A stretch of 64,000 bases of DNA, taken from Hypholoma sublateritium FD-334 SS-4. Taxonomy: Eukaryota; Basidiomycota; Agaricomycetes; Agaricales; Strophariaceae. The stretch spans positions 37,763 to 101,762 of the forward strand of contig KN817583.1 in the NCBI GenBank assembly GCA_000827495.1. The letters are read 5' to 3'. Numbering within the stretch: position 1 is the stretch's first letter; every line of letters starts with the position of its first letter. Below are positions 46,462-57,800 of the stretch, piece by piece. The notes under the pieces were generated by a model, which ran no database searches, was not told the DNA's origin, and saw nothing but the letters and a program-made list of their open reading frames with translations. The position numbers were made by a program, and so were the translations under genes.

Positions 46462-46612
46462 TTAATTTGCCTTGTCGGCGAGCTGGAGCGCGACCCAGTT
46501 GTTTTCGCCGTAGAGATCCCATCAGCCTAAGAGCAGGCGGTGCGGGGGAGAAGTGAGGGCACAGGAAAGTCACGGTGGACTGAGGGGACGCACTCGACGA
46601 GGGCCATGATGT
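46462..46612 (-). pseudogene. Inverted copy of the OTC 3' end
   Basis: The minus strand here matches the plus-strand OTC gene from near the end of exon 2 through intron 2 and exon 3 to the stop (about 47,800-47,953). Shared words are GGGCCATGAT (reverse sense), GGGGACGCACTCGA, the rest of the intron in diverged form, AAGAGCAGGC, GTAGAGATCCCA, GCGCGACCCAGTTG and CCTTGTCGGCG. The intron is included, so this is DNA-level duplication. Indels remove coding ability. It sits about 130 nt before the OTC start codon, where it could affect the promoter. Confidence 0.85.
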
Positions 46613-46739
46613 TCGCCGGGTGGGATTCCGGGAAAATTCCGGCGTTGGAAGAAAGGGGTCCGGAATGTCACGTGCGTAGTTATTTACGGCGTCGAGTCAG
46701 TAGAAAGTTCTGAGCTGCCTGTTCTTCTCTCCGCCCACG

Positions 46740-47952
46740 ATGATTCCCCGCCACCTTCTGACGCTCGCCGACCTGTCGCCGGCGCAGATTAACCGCGTTC
46801 TCTCCCATGCACTCACTCTAAAAAATCAGTCGCAGCCGTGGCTGCAGCACGTCGCCTCGGCGAAGAGCACGAAGAAGCTGCGGCTGCCGTCGCAGTCGCT
46901 CTTCCTCAAGACCGTCGCGCTGCTCTTCTCGAAGCGCAGCACGCGCACGCGCGTTGCTGCAGAGACGAGTGCGTCGATGCTCGGTGGGCAGGCGCTCTTC
47001 CTCGGTGTGGACGACATTCAGCTCGGCGTGAACGAGTCAATGCGGGACTCTGCGCGCGTCATTGGCGGCATGTGCCAGGGCATCTTTGCCCGTGTCGGCG
47101 ACCACTCAGACATAGAGGTTCGTCTGCATGTGTGCTCTAAATGCCTACTAACATCATCCTCAGGAACTCGCGGCGCACTCCCCGGTCCCCGTGCTGAACG
47201 CACTCTCGTCGCTGTGGCATCCGACGCAGGTGCTCGCCGACCTGCTCACCCTGCACGAACTGGCCGCCGGAGCACGCCCCGACTGGCGTGCCCCCACCCC
47301 CGCCGCTCCTTCCCCACCAACCCCGGGCCTTCGCACGCGGAATCCCTTCGCCGGGCTCGCGCCGCTCCGTCCCCTCACGATCGCGTACGTCGGTGACCCG
47401 GCGAACGTGCTGCACGACATGCTCGTCGCGTACCCGCGCCTAGGACACACCATGCGCGTCGCGAGCCCGCCCGCGTACCGCGCCCCTGCCGCCGTGTGGG
47501 ACCGCCTCGCCGAGCTGGGCATCGCGGACGCGATCCACTGGACCGCCGACCCCGCCGAGGCCGTGCAAGGCGCGGACATCGTCGTCACCGACACCTGGAT
47601 CTCCATGGGCCAGGAGGCCGAGAAGGCGGAGCGCCTGCGCGCATTCGAGGGGTACCAGATCACCGAGGCGCTCTGCGCGAACGCCGCGCCCAACTGGGCG
47701 TTCATGCACTGCCTCCCGCGCAAGCCCAACGAGGTCGACGACGAGGTCTTCTACGGCCCGCGCTCGATCGTCTTCCCCGTGTCTGACAACCGCAAGTGGA
47801 CGATCATGGCCCTCTTCGAGTGCGTCCCCTGTTCCTTAATTACCGCGTACCGGACTGACCCACCCCTGCACAGCCTGCTCTTCGGCCGGTGGGATCTCTA
47901 CGGGGAAAACAGCAACTGGGTCGCGCCCCAGTCCGCCGACAAGGCGAATTAA
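46740..47952 (+). CDS. Ornithine carbamoyltransferase
   Basis: It makes citrulline from ornithine and carbamoyl phosphate in arginine synthesis (the argB/ARG3 enzyme). Exons 46740-47117, 47164-47819 and 47874-47952 give 370 aa. Motifs: SKRSTRTR binds carbamoyl phosphate (about residues 67-74), [10 protein letters not shown] (about 140), [11 protein letters not shown], and [16 protein letters not shown] carrying the HCLP ornithine-site cysteine (about 310). An Ala/Pro-rich insertion of about 35 residues follows the HPTQ block. The first ATG lies directly at the conserved HLLTLADLS start of the enzyme core, leaving no room for the mitochondrial presequence that many fungal OTCs have. An inverted fragment of its own 3' end lies just upstream. 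Confidence 0.95.
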
Positions 47953-48764
47953 TCCGCGGCGCTCCCGCCCGCCACAACAAAAATTGGCCCGCCCGCAACA
48001 GCGTGCACGTATGTACTCACGGTCGTACATACGCGCTGCCAATGAATACATAGACACGCTACATGTCCGGTGCCCTGGTGCGCCACGGTACGAAATGTTC
48101 AAGTGCACCTCCCCGCCGCCCCGCCTGCCCATATCCGCACACCCGTGCTGAATTGTACGTGGGCACGCGATCCTGCTGTACATTTTCAGCCAGGACTGCG
48201 CCCGCGTTCGTTCGTTCGTCGACTGCGGAGTCTAGCTGTGACCTATGCAGCCCGAGCCGCCGCGCCGCGCACAGACTCAGGCTGGCGGCGGTAGACTGCA
48301 CAGCGTGTCCTGCCAATACCCAGCTCGGGGCGGCTCATTCCTGCGTGGTGCGATATTCATTGACCTGGTACCCCTTCTGAATTAGATATTCAACATACCG
48401 AGTCTTGAAGCTCGACAGAAAACCCTTGTATGAGTATCTATGAACTTGTGCTTTTACTTATCATCCACACTTTTGATTAACAGCCCGTGTAAATTCTGCG
48501 GAAAAAAATTGTCATTGCATTCTTGTCATTGCATTCGTGACATAGGTGAATGTAGTGAATGCCCCCAAGGTGGGTGGAAAAGTGTCTAGTTAAGTTGAGC
48601 TTACAGCATAACTGCCTGCCACACTGCCCAATAGTACTCTACATAGACAAAGCATCCCAGCACAATTTTATGCTTCACACGTCGTCTGGAAACCAGCAGG
48701 ACAACCACTGTGAGCCGCTCAGAGTAAACCGTCATGTGCGCTCTGCCTCGCTTTGCACCGCTGA
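47953..48764. other. Convergent spacer
   Basis: 3' flanks of OTC (plus) and the seven-helix protein (minus). Short frames of biased composition are present, none supportable. Confidence 0.5.
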
Positions 48765-50021
48765 TCACACGGGGAGGGTCTTCTCCACTTCCACGCCGCA
48801 GCCGCCGTTCGGGACCGTGGCCACGTTCACGCTACTCGCGTCGTCCGTTCCCTGCTCGCCCTGGGTGTGATGGAACACAATCGCGCTCCCGGTCCTGCTT
48901 TTCGCGAGAGTAGTGGTCGAAATTTCCGTCTCGCGGATGAGGCCCGTGCGCGTGCGCCGGTACACACGGCACGCCATGATGTTGATCACGGCGATGTACG
49001 GGTCAGTCGCGAGAGACCGCAGCGGCCCGGGCACCGAGGGGCTGAACGCGAGTCCCGCAAACACGGCGCCGGCCACGAGCGTCGCTCTGCAGCGCTCGAG
49101 GTGAGCATCACGGCATGATAGCATCGCGGTGTGCGCGAAACTCACAGGTAGTATGCCTGCCCGTCTATGAGCAGGCTCCGCGAGAAGGCGGGCAGGTTTG
49201 TCCCGAGCGCTATCGTGCGCAGGCTCGCACGCGCGCCCTTGGGCGCGACGCATGCGACCTGAGCGAGGCGCCACGATATCGCGAAGAACACGAGCGTGTC
49301 GTACACGAGCGGCACCGTCTGCACGATCGCGACCGTGTTGTTGTCCACAGCGAGCATCTCCTCGCAGTACGCCGTTGGCCCGATCGCGCGCCCCACCAGC
49401 CCGAGCGGGATGAAAACTGCGGAGACCACGAGCCCGAGCCACATAACGAAGAACGCCGCGACGACCCTGCGGTTGCGGTTGTACACCGCGCGGAGGCGGA
49501 AGAAGAAGAGCAGGGCGGTGGGCACCGCGGAGAACGTCGGGCAGAACGCGTTGACCACCTTGTCGGCGAGTGCGCAGTGGCCAATCGGGGCGGCTTGTGT
49601 GCATGCGGTGAGCTATCCATATCCTGTCAGACCAAAGGTTTGCGACTTACTGGAGAATATTGCCGAGCCCAATAGGTATGCCAGGACCCCCAATCTAGCC
49701 GGAACATGTGTCGGTAAAGGGGCCGGACCGTCTAGAGGTTGCACGCACCGGGATGCAATATACACAAGCATTGTTAAGTTCAGGCCTGATATGACCAGTC
49801 GATAGTCTGTAACCGCATTGTCCAAGATGTCCCATATCAGAACCTATATGAGTGTGCAGTAAGACATGCCGTATCAGTAAACGCAAGAAGCGTGGACAAC
49901 GTACGGCAAGCGCCCCAATCGAGGCATAATTTGTGACCGTCGTTTGGTACGCCTCTTCTGGGCTCAGAAAGGCCAAGGGTGTGAGAGGGTTGGGCAAGGC
50001 AGTCATGTCCAACGCGGACAT
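48765..50021 (-). CDS. Agaricomycete seven-helix membrane protein
   Basis: Exons 49905-50021, 49749-49843, 49651-49694, 49146-49593 and 48765-49086 give about 341 aa. The start of exon 4 is the least certain, since the best in-frame acceptor is CACAAG. Helices can be read at NYASIGALAVLIWDIL, LVISGLNLTMLVYIASRLGVLAYLLG, AFCPTFSAVPTALLFFFRL, VVAAFFVMWLGLVVSAVFIPLG, TVPLVYDTLVFFAISW, LVAGAVFAGLAFS and YIAVINIMACRVYR, followed by a Thr/Ser-rich cytosolic tail. Conserved FFFRLRAVY and NIMACRVYRRT phrases are typical of a large Agaricomycete family of uncharacterised seven-helix proteins. Ligand and function unknown. Codon GC is high, like the neighbouring OTC. Confidence 0.75.
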
Positions 50022-51654
50022 CGCTCAGTAGTCTGTTGACAGTCAACTCCTTCACGAGATTATAAACCCTGTTCACCACCTAGTCAGGAGCTTACATTTT
50101 TATGACACAGTGGGAAAAGATCAGAGCAATAGTAGGAAATAGCTGCCAAGCACTGCTGATTATGATCCCTCTATTCACATTTAGCACGGAGCAGTTGCAA
50201 CCGAACGAAGATGTGATCTCACTTCACCGTGCAAAAAATACCAGTCAACAAATGCTGGGAGAGAACTTCGACACTTTTCTGTCTTTGCTGTGTTACTACA
50301 CTAAAAAATATGCGTAAGCTTTAAATAATAATTGTTTGTTTGAACGTACAAGTGGCAGAGTCTTGTGATTATACGGCAGATAATTATGCAAATATTCTTC
50401 GATATAATACTTTACGTATTTCCAACTCAGAAAATACAGCATTTTCAGTTTTACATAGTCTCCCGGAGGCAGACTCAGAATTTCTCGTTGATGATAGTCA
50501 AGTTTTACATATTGCTTTGCAGGATGAATCGATGAAGGAGCATTAATCCGACGACTAGCCGGATCTCCGCTTACATCGCGCATAGTATCCGGGATGTACC
50601 GAGCGGGGCTCTGCTGGCGCTCGCGCATGTCCTATAGAGATTATAGAAGAGACGCGGCGGTGAATTGCAGTGCTCAGACTCTAGTGCATAAACAAATTTG
50701 CCGCTGAGGCTAATTGTCGATTTGTCGACCGTGCAGAATGTAAATCAACATCCTTGGAAGTGGGCACTATTATCAGAAATATTTGAGCAATGTCTCCCGG
50801 GTGTTCTTTCAATAGATGCCTGTAAATGCAGAGAATATTTGCCAGTCAGTAAGCCTCAACACATTAGTATGCGTTCGTTTCTCAAACTATCATTGGTGGA
50901 AGAACGCGACCATCATGCGATAAGATAGAATCTGATTGCATTTTGACATTTGAGGGCTTGGAGCGAGCCGTTGCCCTATACCCCGAATGCATGATGATCG
51001 GAGTCGATGGCCTTGCGTCCGCCCCACATTGTTTGATCATTCCTTCCAGAGCCCAGATGCACAAGCGTATCGTTTTATATCCGACCTTCAAGCCCGCAGT
51101 TGTTGACTGGGATGCTGCGTCGGCGTCACGGAACTTGATAGTAGATTATTGAGATCCATCCCATGCAGTGCCCCATGCTGCAGGGGTAAGAGGAGAGGAA
51201 ACGAGGAAGTATACATATGTGCTGAGCGATGCTGATAAGCGCGATTCAGCAACTACCTATGAGAAGAGTGACTCGGAACGCTAGAGGAGCTAGTATGTGG
51301 ACCAATAGATCCATACATGACATAATACTACGGAGATACATGCACAACCCTGAGATGTATTCATGCTGTGTGGGATTCACTTGGGCCGATCCTCTTCACT
51401 GATGCACGTGTGCACAGTCACCATGCTTGGCTTCCGCGCTCTGCATTATTTATCTTTCCATGGATTTTGAGCTGCTATACATCATGGATGATGGGTACAC
51501 TAGACAAGCTCTGATTTTTATCATTTGATTTACCGCCGAGAACGGCACCATCAAAGAAAGGCCTTGCATTTGATTTTCTTTTTTTAAGACGTTATTTGTT
51601 GTCGATCGATTTTACGCTATCACAGATATCTACCTAGCCCTGCGATGAAGACGA
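50022..51654. other. Gene-poor AT-rich stretch
   Basis: About 1.6 kb with only short unsupported frames on both strands. No repeats shared with other parts of the window were noticed. It ends at the left edge of the second copy of the segmental duplication. Confidence 0.45.
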
Positions 51655-53370
51655 AAATTTCCTGGGCGTCCTCGACTCCATTTGTGCTTGTATCAGGTAG
51701 GCAGTGTTATAAAATGTGATTTGGACATTTACTGCAATCAGTAATGAAGTATATATCTGGATGATAGTACAGCTTGCAATTGCAATTATGTACTAATTAA
51801 TAAGTAAGGCTGATTGTTTCCCAAAGAAAGGTAGAATTATCGATCAAATAATAGCTGCGCCCTAGAAAGCTATCCAACTTACAGCTTATATCGGGAAAAC
51901 GTCTATCTCGGACCACGAACCGTAGAGACGTTTTTATACAGATACATAGCAATTTTCGACCATCACTTGCCAGTTATCGCATGCCGCTGACTCTGCAAAA
52001 AGTGAGCAGATCTGCCACCAACTTGATCGACTGCGACTTTGTTAACAATAGCATATCCACTCAGAATTGACCGAGATTTTTCATGGAATAATAGAAAGTG
52101 AGTGTCTGCAGTGGTGATAATATGGAAAACCTGTCCTCCGAGATACAGGATGGCTGCAAATAGTATATACACATAGAGACAAAATCCCCCCTTCAAGTTC
52201 AAGCTGAGTTCAACGCCACAGCCTTTGGGGCCGATAACCATCCGCTCACAGTCTTCGACGGTTGTTCTGAAACCTCTCTATATTTCCTATTCGCCACCTG
52301 ATCCCGAATTTAACAGTCAGCGATGATCAGAGTCAAGTCGGCCGCGACGGGCACTAATAGATAGGCCATGACTGTGCCACACTAGAACTCACGACAGTCA
52401 TCTTCACACAGCAATGGAGATCCTGTACCTAAACATTCAGTAACTGTGGGGTTGGCGGTGCAGCAAGCGCGGCACAAGGTGATACAGCTCTGTGGTCCAG
52501 TTAGAACGATCAGCCGAAGACTCATTTGATTAATATTGTCAGGACTTCTCACCGCTGGCTGTTTGTTGGTGCGATGGAATCGAAAAAAGGGCAATCATGC
52601 TATCAATGGACGGGAACTGGGGCCTCACAGTGTCCATACCTGCGAAGGCTGAAAAAACTGACACGTAGCCTGCCTCTGATCGAGTGGCGAAGCAAGCGTA
52701 TTTACTGAAAGGAGAGCAATTGTGAAGAGTAATGCGAAGGTGGGGCGTACAAGCATTGTGAAGTAGTCGTGTGGATGCTTCGCCAATAATGGGCTGTTGC
52801 TTCAAACCTTCTCTCCCGAGCCTTATTAATATACTGCCAAATCCTTTACCACAGGTAGGAACACACCAACATCCTCTCAGGCCGCAGCCATGTGTCTGAT
52901 TCCTGTCGACGCGTACGTCGGTCAAAAGGGGAACTCCTGAGTGCAGACTGCCAGTGTCCAGCATGTGGCTTCATACGTCAAACGTCGAATCGTGTCCTGA
53001 AATGGATTTTTATTTCTCTTGAAAATCCTTTATCATTATCGGCAGACACTCGAAACATTCAGGCGTGCCTTTCTGAGCTAAATAAGAATAATTACGCCCG
53101 TTTCAATGACAGCCCACAGGACAATTTGACTCTGAAAAAGAAAGCAAGTACGGGTATCTTATAAGCCTGACCCGGGCAACTACTTGATAGTATGCTCTAC
53201 CGTGCATTCCACCGATGACAGTGGCAGCTGGCAGCTGGAAGCTTGAAGATAGTGAAGATCGAGGTCGCCGTCAAGTCGCCGTCAAAGTTACTCCTTATTT
53301 GCGTGTTTGGTTCTGCAAAAGTAGTCACAACAACCCGGGAGACCGCTCCGTTCCGAATCGTAACTCCAAT
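51655..53370. repeat. Segmental duplication, copy 2 (partner at 24755-26437)
   Basis: Collinear with copy 1 over its whole length. It contains the second small secreted-protein gene on the minus strand and the upstream region of the F-box gene. Homology stops at the F-box start codon (ATG at 53369), so copy 1 lacks the F-box coding sequence. Because copy 2 sits next to a complete gene, it is the better candidate for the original location. Confidence 0.9.
52287..52756 (-). CDS. Small secreted cysteine-rich protein, copy 2
   Basis: Exons 52640-52756, 52393-52489 and 52287-52297 give 74 aa with the same exon lengths and phases as copy 1. The signal peptide begins MLVRPTFALLF; the mature part keeps all eight cysteines. 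Comparing the two copies I count nine amino-acid changes and three silent ones across 225 coding nt. The dibasic RR after the signal peptide in copy 1 is QR here, so Kex2-type processing may be lost. Intron lengths differ (150 and 95 nt here, 153 and 73 nt in copy 1) but splice signals are kept. It is divergent from the F-box gene, with about 610 nt between start codons. No family recognised. Confidence 0.7.
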
Positions 53371-54678
53371 GGTTTCTCTTCCGTACGACATCATTGCCGA
53401 GATCGTCGACACTCTTGCAGACACAGACAACTACAGGTCTCTCTTCGACCTATCTGCGACATGCAAATCGATCCTTCACCTCTGTCGAGCGCACATCTTT
53501 TCCGTCATGACTCTGGTACCGCGAAATTGGGACGGTCTTTCTCGCACCAAGAGCTATCGCCTTCGCTCGTTCCTGATAAATCGGACGCTATTTCGCGTAA
53601 AAACAGTAGAGGACCTGGTCGAAAGCTGCCCATCCGTTCTCAAGTATGTCCGAACACTGCATCTCCAGTCTCACCAATCCAACTACCACGACGTCGCCTA
53701 TCTGAACCTTCTTTCAAAATTCAACGACCTTTCGTCTCTCTCAATAGCATCTTACGAAGATATAGTTGGCTATCGTATAGACCCCTACAAGCCGAAGCAA
53801 AACTGGTCCTCTTTTCCCGAATCCTACAGGTCTTCGTTGATGCAACTCGTTCAAAGATCGCCTGTCCAAAAGCTATTCCTAAATAATATAGCAGAAATCC
53901 CGCGATCTATTCTACAACCCTGTGGTGACCTTATTCATTTATCCTTATATTGTGCAACATTTTCCTCGGACGACAGTTTAAAGCCACCAATAAATCCCAT
54001 TCAGCTTAAAGAGCTGTTTTTCAGATACGACATCGAAGCAGCAAGTCCGCTCCTAGACAGCCACTCCTCTCACGGCTCGTCAATTATCGACCCAGGGAGT
54101 CTGGAATCCTTGGGCATCGAGTTACACGATGTGAATATTGAAAGCGGCTCCGAACGCGAGATTGTGAAGAATGTCTCTGATCTCGAGAATTTAATTATCT
54201 CTGATCCCAGTATGTTATCTGATACATGATACATGAGCTCTGCTGAAACTATAGCTGACATCACGAAGTAATCAGCTACCCAACATTCCTGAGAAACGTC
54301 TTGGTTCACCTCCATCACCATGCGTACTCGACCCTCACATTTTTGGCATACACGATTGCATATCGCTCCCCTCTGGAAAGGCCAAACCCAATGCCGACCG
54401 CGGTAATCCATAACCTCCCCTTCACCGCTCTCCAGAGATTGGAGGTCACTCTCAAAATAGAACTCCCTGCTTATGAGCCTCTCTTGTTGGACGATCTCAG
54501 GGAGTTGGATACATTGCTGTCCACTTCGCAGTACTCAACCCTTCGGACGCTTTCACTCACTTGTTCCGCGATCAACACATCAGAGAGCCTCTCAGCATGG
54601 CGCGCAGTACCACAAACCCATTTCAGCAGGATTTCGATGAGTCCCTCCGTCGAGTTCAAATATAGTGTGTTCCAGTAA
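53369..54678 (+). CDS. F-box-like protein
   Basis: The first exon (53369 to about 54209) begins MVSLPYDIIAEIVDTLADTD and continues with SLFDLSATCKSILHLCRAHI. This LP...I...I...L...L...L.....C..........R pattern is that of an F-box. F-box proteins recruit substrates to SCF ubiquitin ligases through SKP1. The rest resembles a diverged leucine-rich region (LHLQSHQSNY, LSLYCATFSSD, LIHLSLYC). A second exon lies at about 54,276-54,678 (TFLRNVLVHLHHHAYSTLTF and LRTLSLTCSAINTSESLSAW); the joining intron is uncertain because the best donor leaves an awkward phase, and GTTATC at 54,214 would restore frame. A GTAAGTG at 54,670 hints at one more exon. Many such genes are found in Agaricomycetes. Confidence 0.65.
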
Positions 54679-54830
54679 GTGTGTCATGCTGAACCCGGAG
54701 GATTTCCGATTGAGCGGGAGTGCACAAAAGGTAAATACCTATCACCCAAGAGTTGGGTTTAGGACGCTGAGAACACTGGTTTCCATTGTACATAGGCGAA
54801 ATTCTTTTTGCTCATCCAAATCACGGCACA

Positions 54831-57800
54831 CTATTTTAGTTGCGTGAACATGTTCTTGGATGTTTCTATCGTCTCGATTTCTGCCTCCAGCGTCTTGCGC
54901 TAACCATGCACGCCAGAAGTCAGTAACAGACCATGACCCATAGATGGTAATTACCTTGTCAGTGTTGGCTGCTCGGACGTTTTCGGGGACGGTCTCGGCG
55001 TATTCAGCTTGCGATTCCAGTTTGACGACTTTCTGGAGATTGAGGCGTGCAAAGTCCAGTTTCTTGTCACACTTCGCGATCTCGTTGTCAAGATCAACGA
55101 GTCCCTGTAGACAAAATCATCAATATGCGAAAACCTCTATCAGCTAGATGACCATGACTCACTCTAACGAGGGTGTGGATGATTACGGAAGGGATCACCA
55201 CGGTGCTACCACACCCAGCAGGTACGTCAGCGGCGGTGCGCACAACCTGGGCACTTTTACAGCCCTTTGAAAGTGAGACGATGGTGGGGATTTGCGGAGC
55301 GAACAGCTTCTCCTCCTCGTCTCTCTGCACCTGGATAAAGACTACGCGAGCACCAAGTGAATATAGGGAGCAACAACAAAAGCACTAGAAGCCCACATTG
55401 GATGTCACTTTGCAGAGTGTACGACGCAGCGAGGGAGCGGGCTGCCTTCAGGGTGGTGAAGACGAGATCAAACTGTTTCTCTGCCTCCTCAAATACGAAG
55501 GCCGAGTCCTAATACTTATGTCAATCACGACGGAATAGACGTAACCTGGTAAAGGACAGTACCTTGACGGGGAACTGCGAGACCATGATCGACGGCGTGG
55601 GGTCGTTCGGCCGACGGGGAAGACGCTGCCACAATTCCTCCGTGACAAAAGGCATGAAGGGGTGGAGCAGACGTAGGCCGTTGTCCAGGCAGGTATATAG
55701 GGTCTGCTGTGCCGATTGGCGTGTTGCGAGCGGTGACGATTCGTCCATCATGGGTTTCATCGCTTCCTGTTAGATAGGATACACTTAACTTTAGTAGCTC
55801 CCTAGTAAAGAGCCACGTGAACACAACGCACGATGTACACGTCGCAGAGCTCGTACAACCAGAAATTGTACGCCGAATTGGTGGCCGACATGAAATTCCT
55901 CTCTCCGAGGTGAGTGTTAATCTCAGCAGCGGCAATGTTGAGTTTGTGTAGAATCCATTGCTCAACCAGTCCTTCGTTTCCAGTCGGCTAATTGTTGTTG
56001 GCGTAGTTAGACTTGCTCGAACACTCCGATATGTTACGCACCTTGGCGGAAGGTTGAGGGACGAACTCTTCGTCAAGCTTGAGCATGGCGAACTTGGTTG
56101 CATTGAAAATCTTGTTGCAGAATTTCCTGTATCCCTCGACACGCAAGATCTCAAGATTGATATCCCGTCCTAGAATAGCATGGTCAATGACATCCAGCGC
56201 GGCACGAAGCAATGAGCTTACCTCCTCCTGAGTACGCACAAAGCGCAAAACGCAAGGCGTCAGTGCCGCACTGCGGGATGCCCTTAGGGAAGTCCTTCTT
56301 CTGCCCCGCAGTCGCTTTTGCAATCTCCTTTTCGTCCAAGTTACCCTCGTAAAGCTTCTTGTGCAACTCCTCGAGCGGAAGCCCTTGGATGACGTCCAGG
56401 GGGTCAATCACGTTCCCGAGCGACTTGCTCATCTTACGCCCGTGCGCGTCACGGATCATGGCATGGCAGTACACTTCCTTGAACGGCATCTCGCCAGTCA
56501 AGTGCAGCCCGAGCAGCACCATCCGCGCGACCCAGAAGAACAGGATGTCCCAGCCCGTTTCGAGCACGCTTGACGGATAGAATTTGGACAGGTCCGCCGT
56601 CTTGTCGGGCCACCCCATGATGGAGAATGGCCACAAGCCGGAGGAGAACCAGGTGTCAAGCACATCTTCGTCCTGTACGAGTTCGAACTCGCGGCCCGCG
56701 GCGAGCTTCTCCGCGCGGGAGCGGGCCTCCTCAATGGTGCGGCCTACGACCCAGTGGGCGCCGTCATTGACGTCTTGGGATTCGCCAGCGATGCGGACGA
56801 AGTACGCAGGGCAACGATGGCCCCACCAGAGCTGGCGCGAGATGCACCAGTCCTGGATGCCGTCCAACCAGCGGTACCAGTCATTCTCCGACTGCTTAGG
56901 ATTGATTTCGAGTTCTCCAAGTCTTGTGCGCTATTTGAGTAGATAAATATCACGCGAAGAGATAAAGACGAAGGACATACACGAATTGCCTCCTCAGCCA
57001 AGGGCTTGCAATCAACCCACCACTGTGGCTTCAGGATGGGCTCAATAATGTCCCCCGATTTACTAGACGATAACTTAATTTGTTGAAGAATGGTGCATCA
57101 CACGAACACACCTGCAGATGGGGATTTGCATCTTGTTATCCTGGCTACCGACGTAGAGTCCCAGTTCCTTCAACGCCTTCACCACCTCTACCCTAGCGTG
57201 GAATCGCTTCATACCCTACAAATTGGACATGCGACTCAGACTGAGTTTCTTAAAACTTCAAAGATGAACGCACCTGGAACTTAGGCCCGGCATCCGCATT
57301 CAAGGTTCCATCGTCATTCATGATGTTGATGAACTCGAGGTTGTGTCTCTTTCCGACTTCGTAATCATTCTGGTCATGAGCGGGAGTGATCTTCACCGCT
57401 CCCGTTCCAAATTCCATATCAACGATGATCGAATCAGTGATGACAGGGAGATGACGGCCAGGTATGAACGGGTGTTTGAGGAGCTTTCCGTGAAGGTGCT
57501 ATGAAGATTGAATAAGAACGTGCGGATCCAGTGTTGGATAGAAAGACCAACTGTGTAGCGGGGATCATCGGGATGCACGGCGACAGCTGTATCGCCCAGC
57601 ATGGTCTCCGGACGCGTTGTAGCAATAACAAGGCGTTCATCTATTCTAATAAGCATCGCGAAGCGCCATGAGATGAACAAGACTAACCAGAACCAATTAC
57701 TTCATATGCAAAGCTGGTCAGGACACCGAACTCAAACTTTTCCTTGGGATCATAGCCGGGCACCTGTAAGAGTGTGCGGCCCTCAAGTTCTTTCTGGTCG

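Noticed and set aside
51963..52241. Minus-strand frame with a counterpart in the other copy of the duplication (25089-25310)
   Set aside because: The two copies differ by frame-altering indels outside a shared core and lack ATG starts in common, so conservation reflects duplication, not coding.
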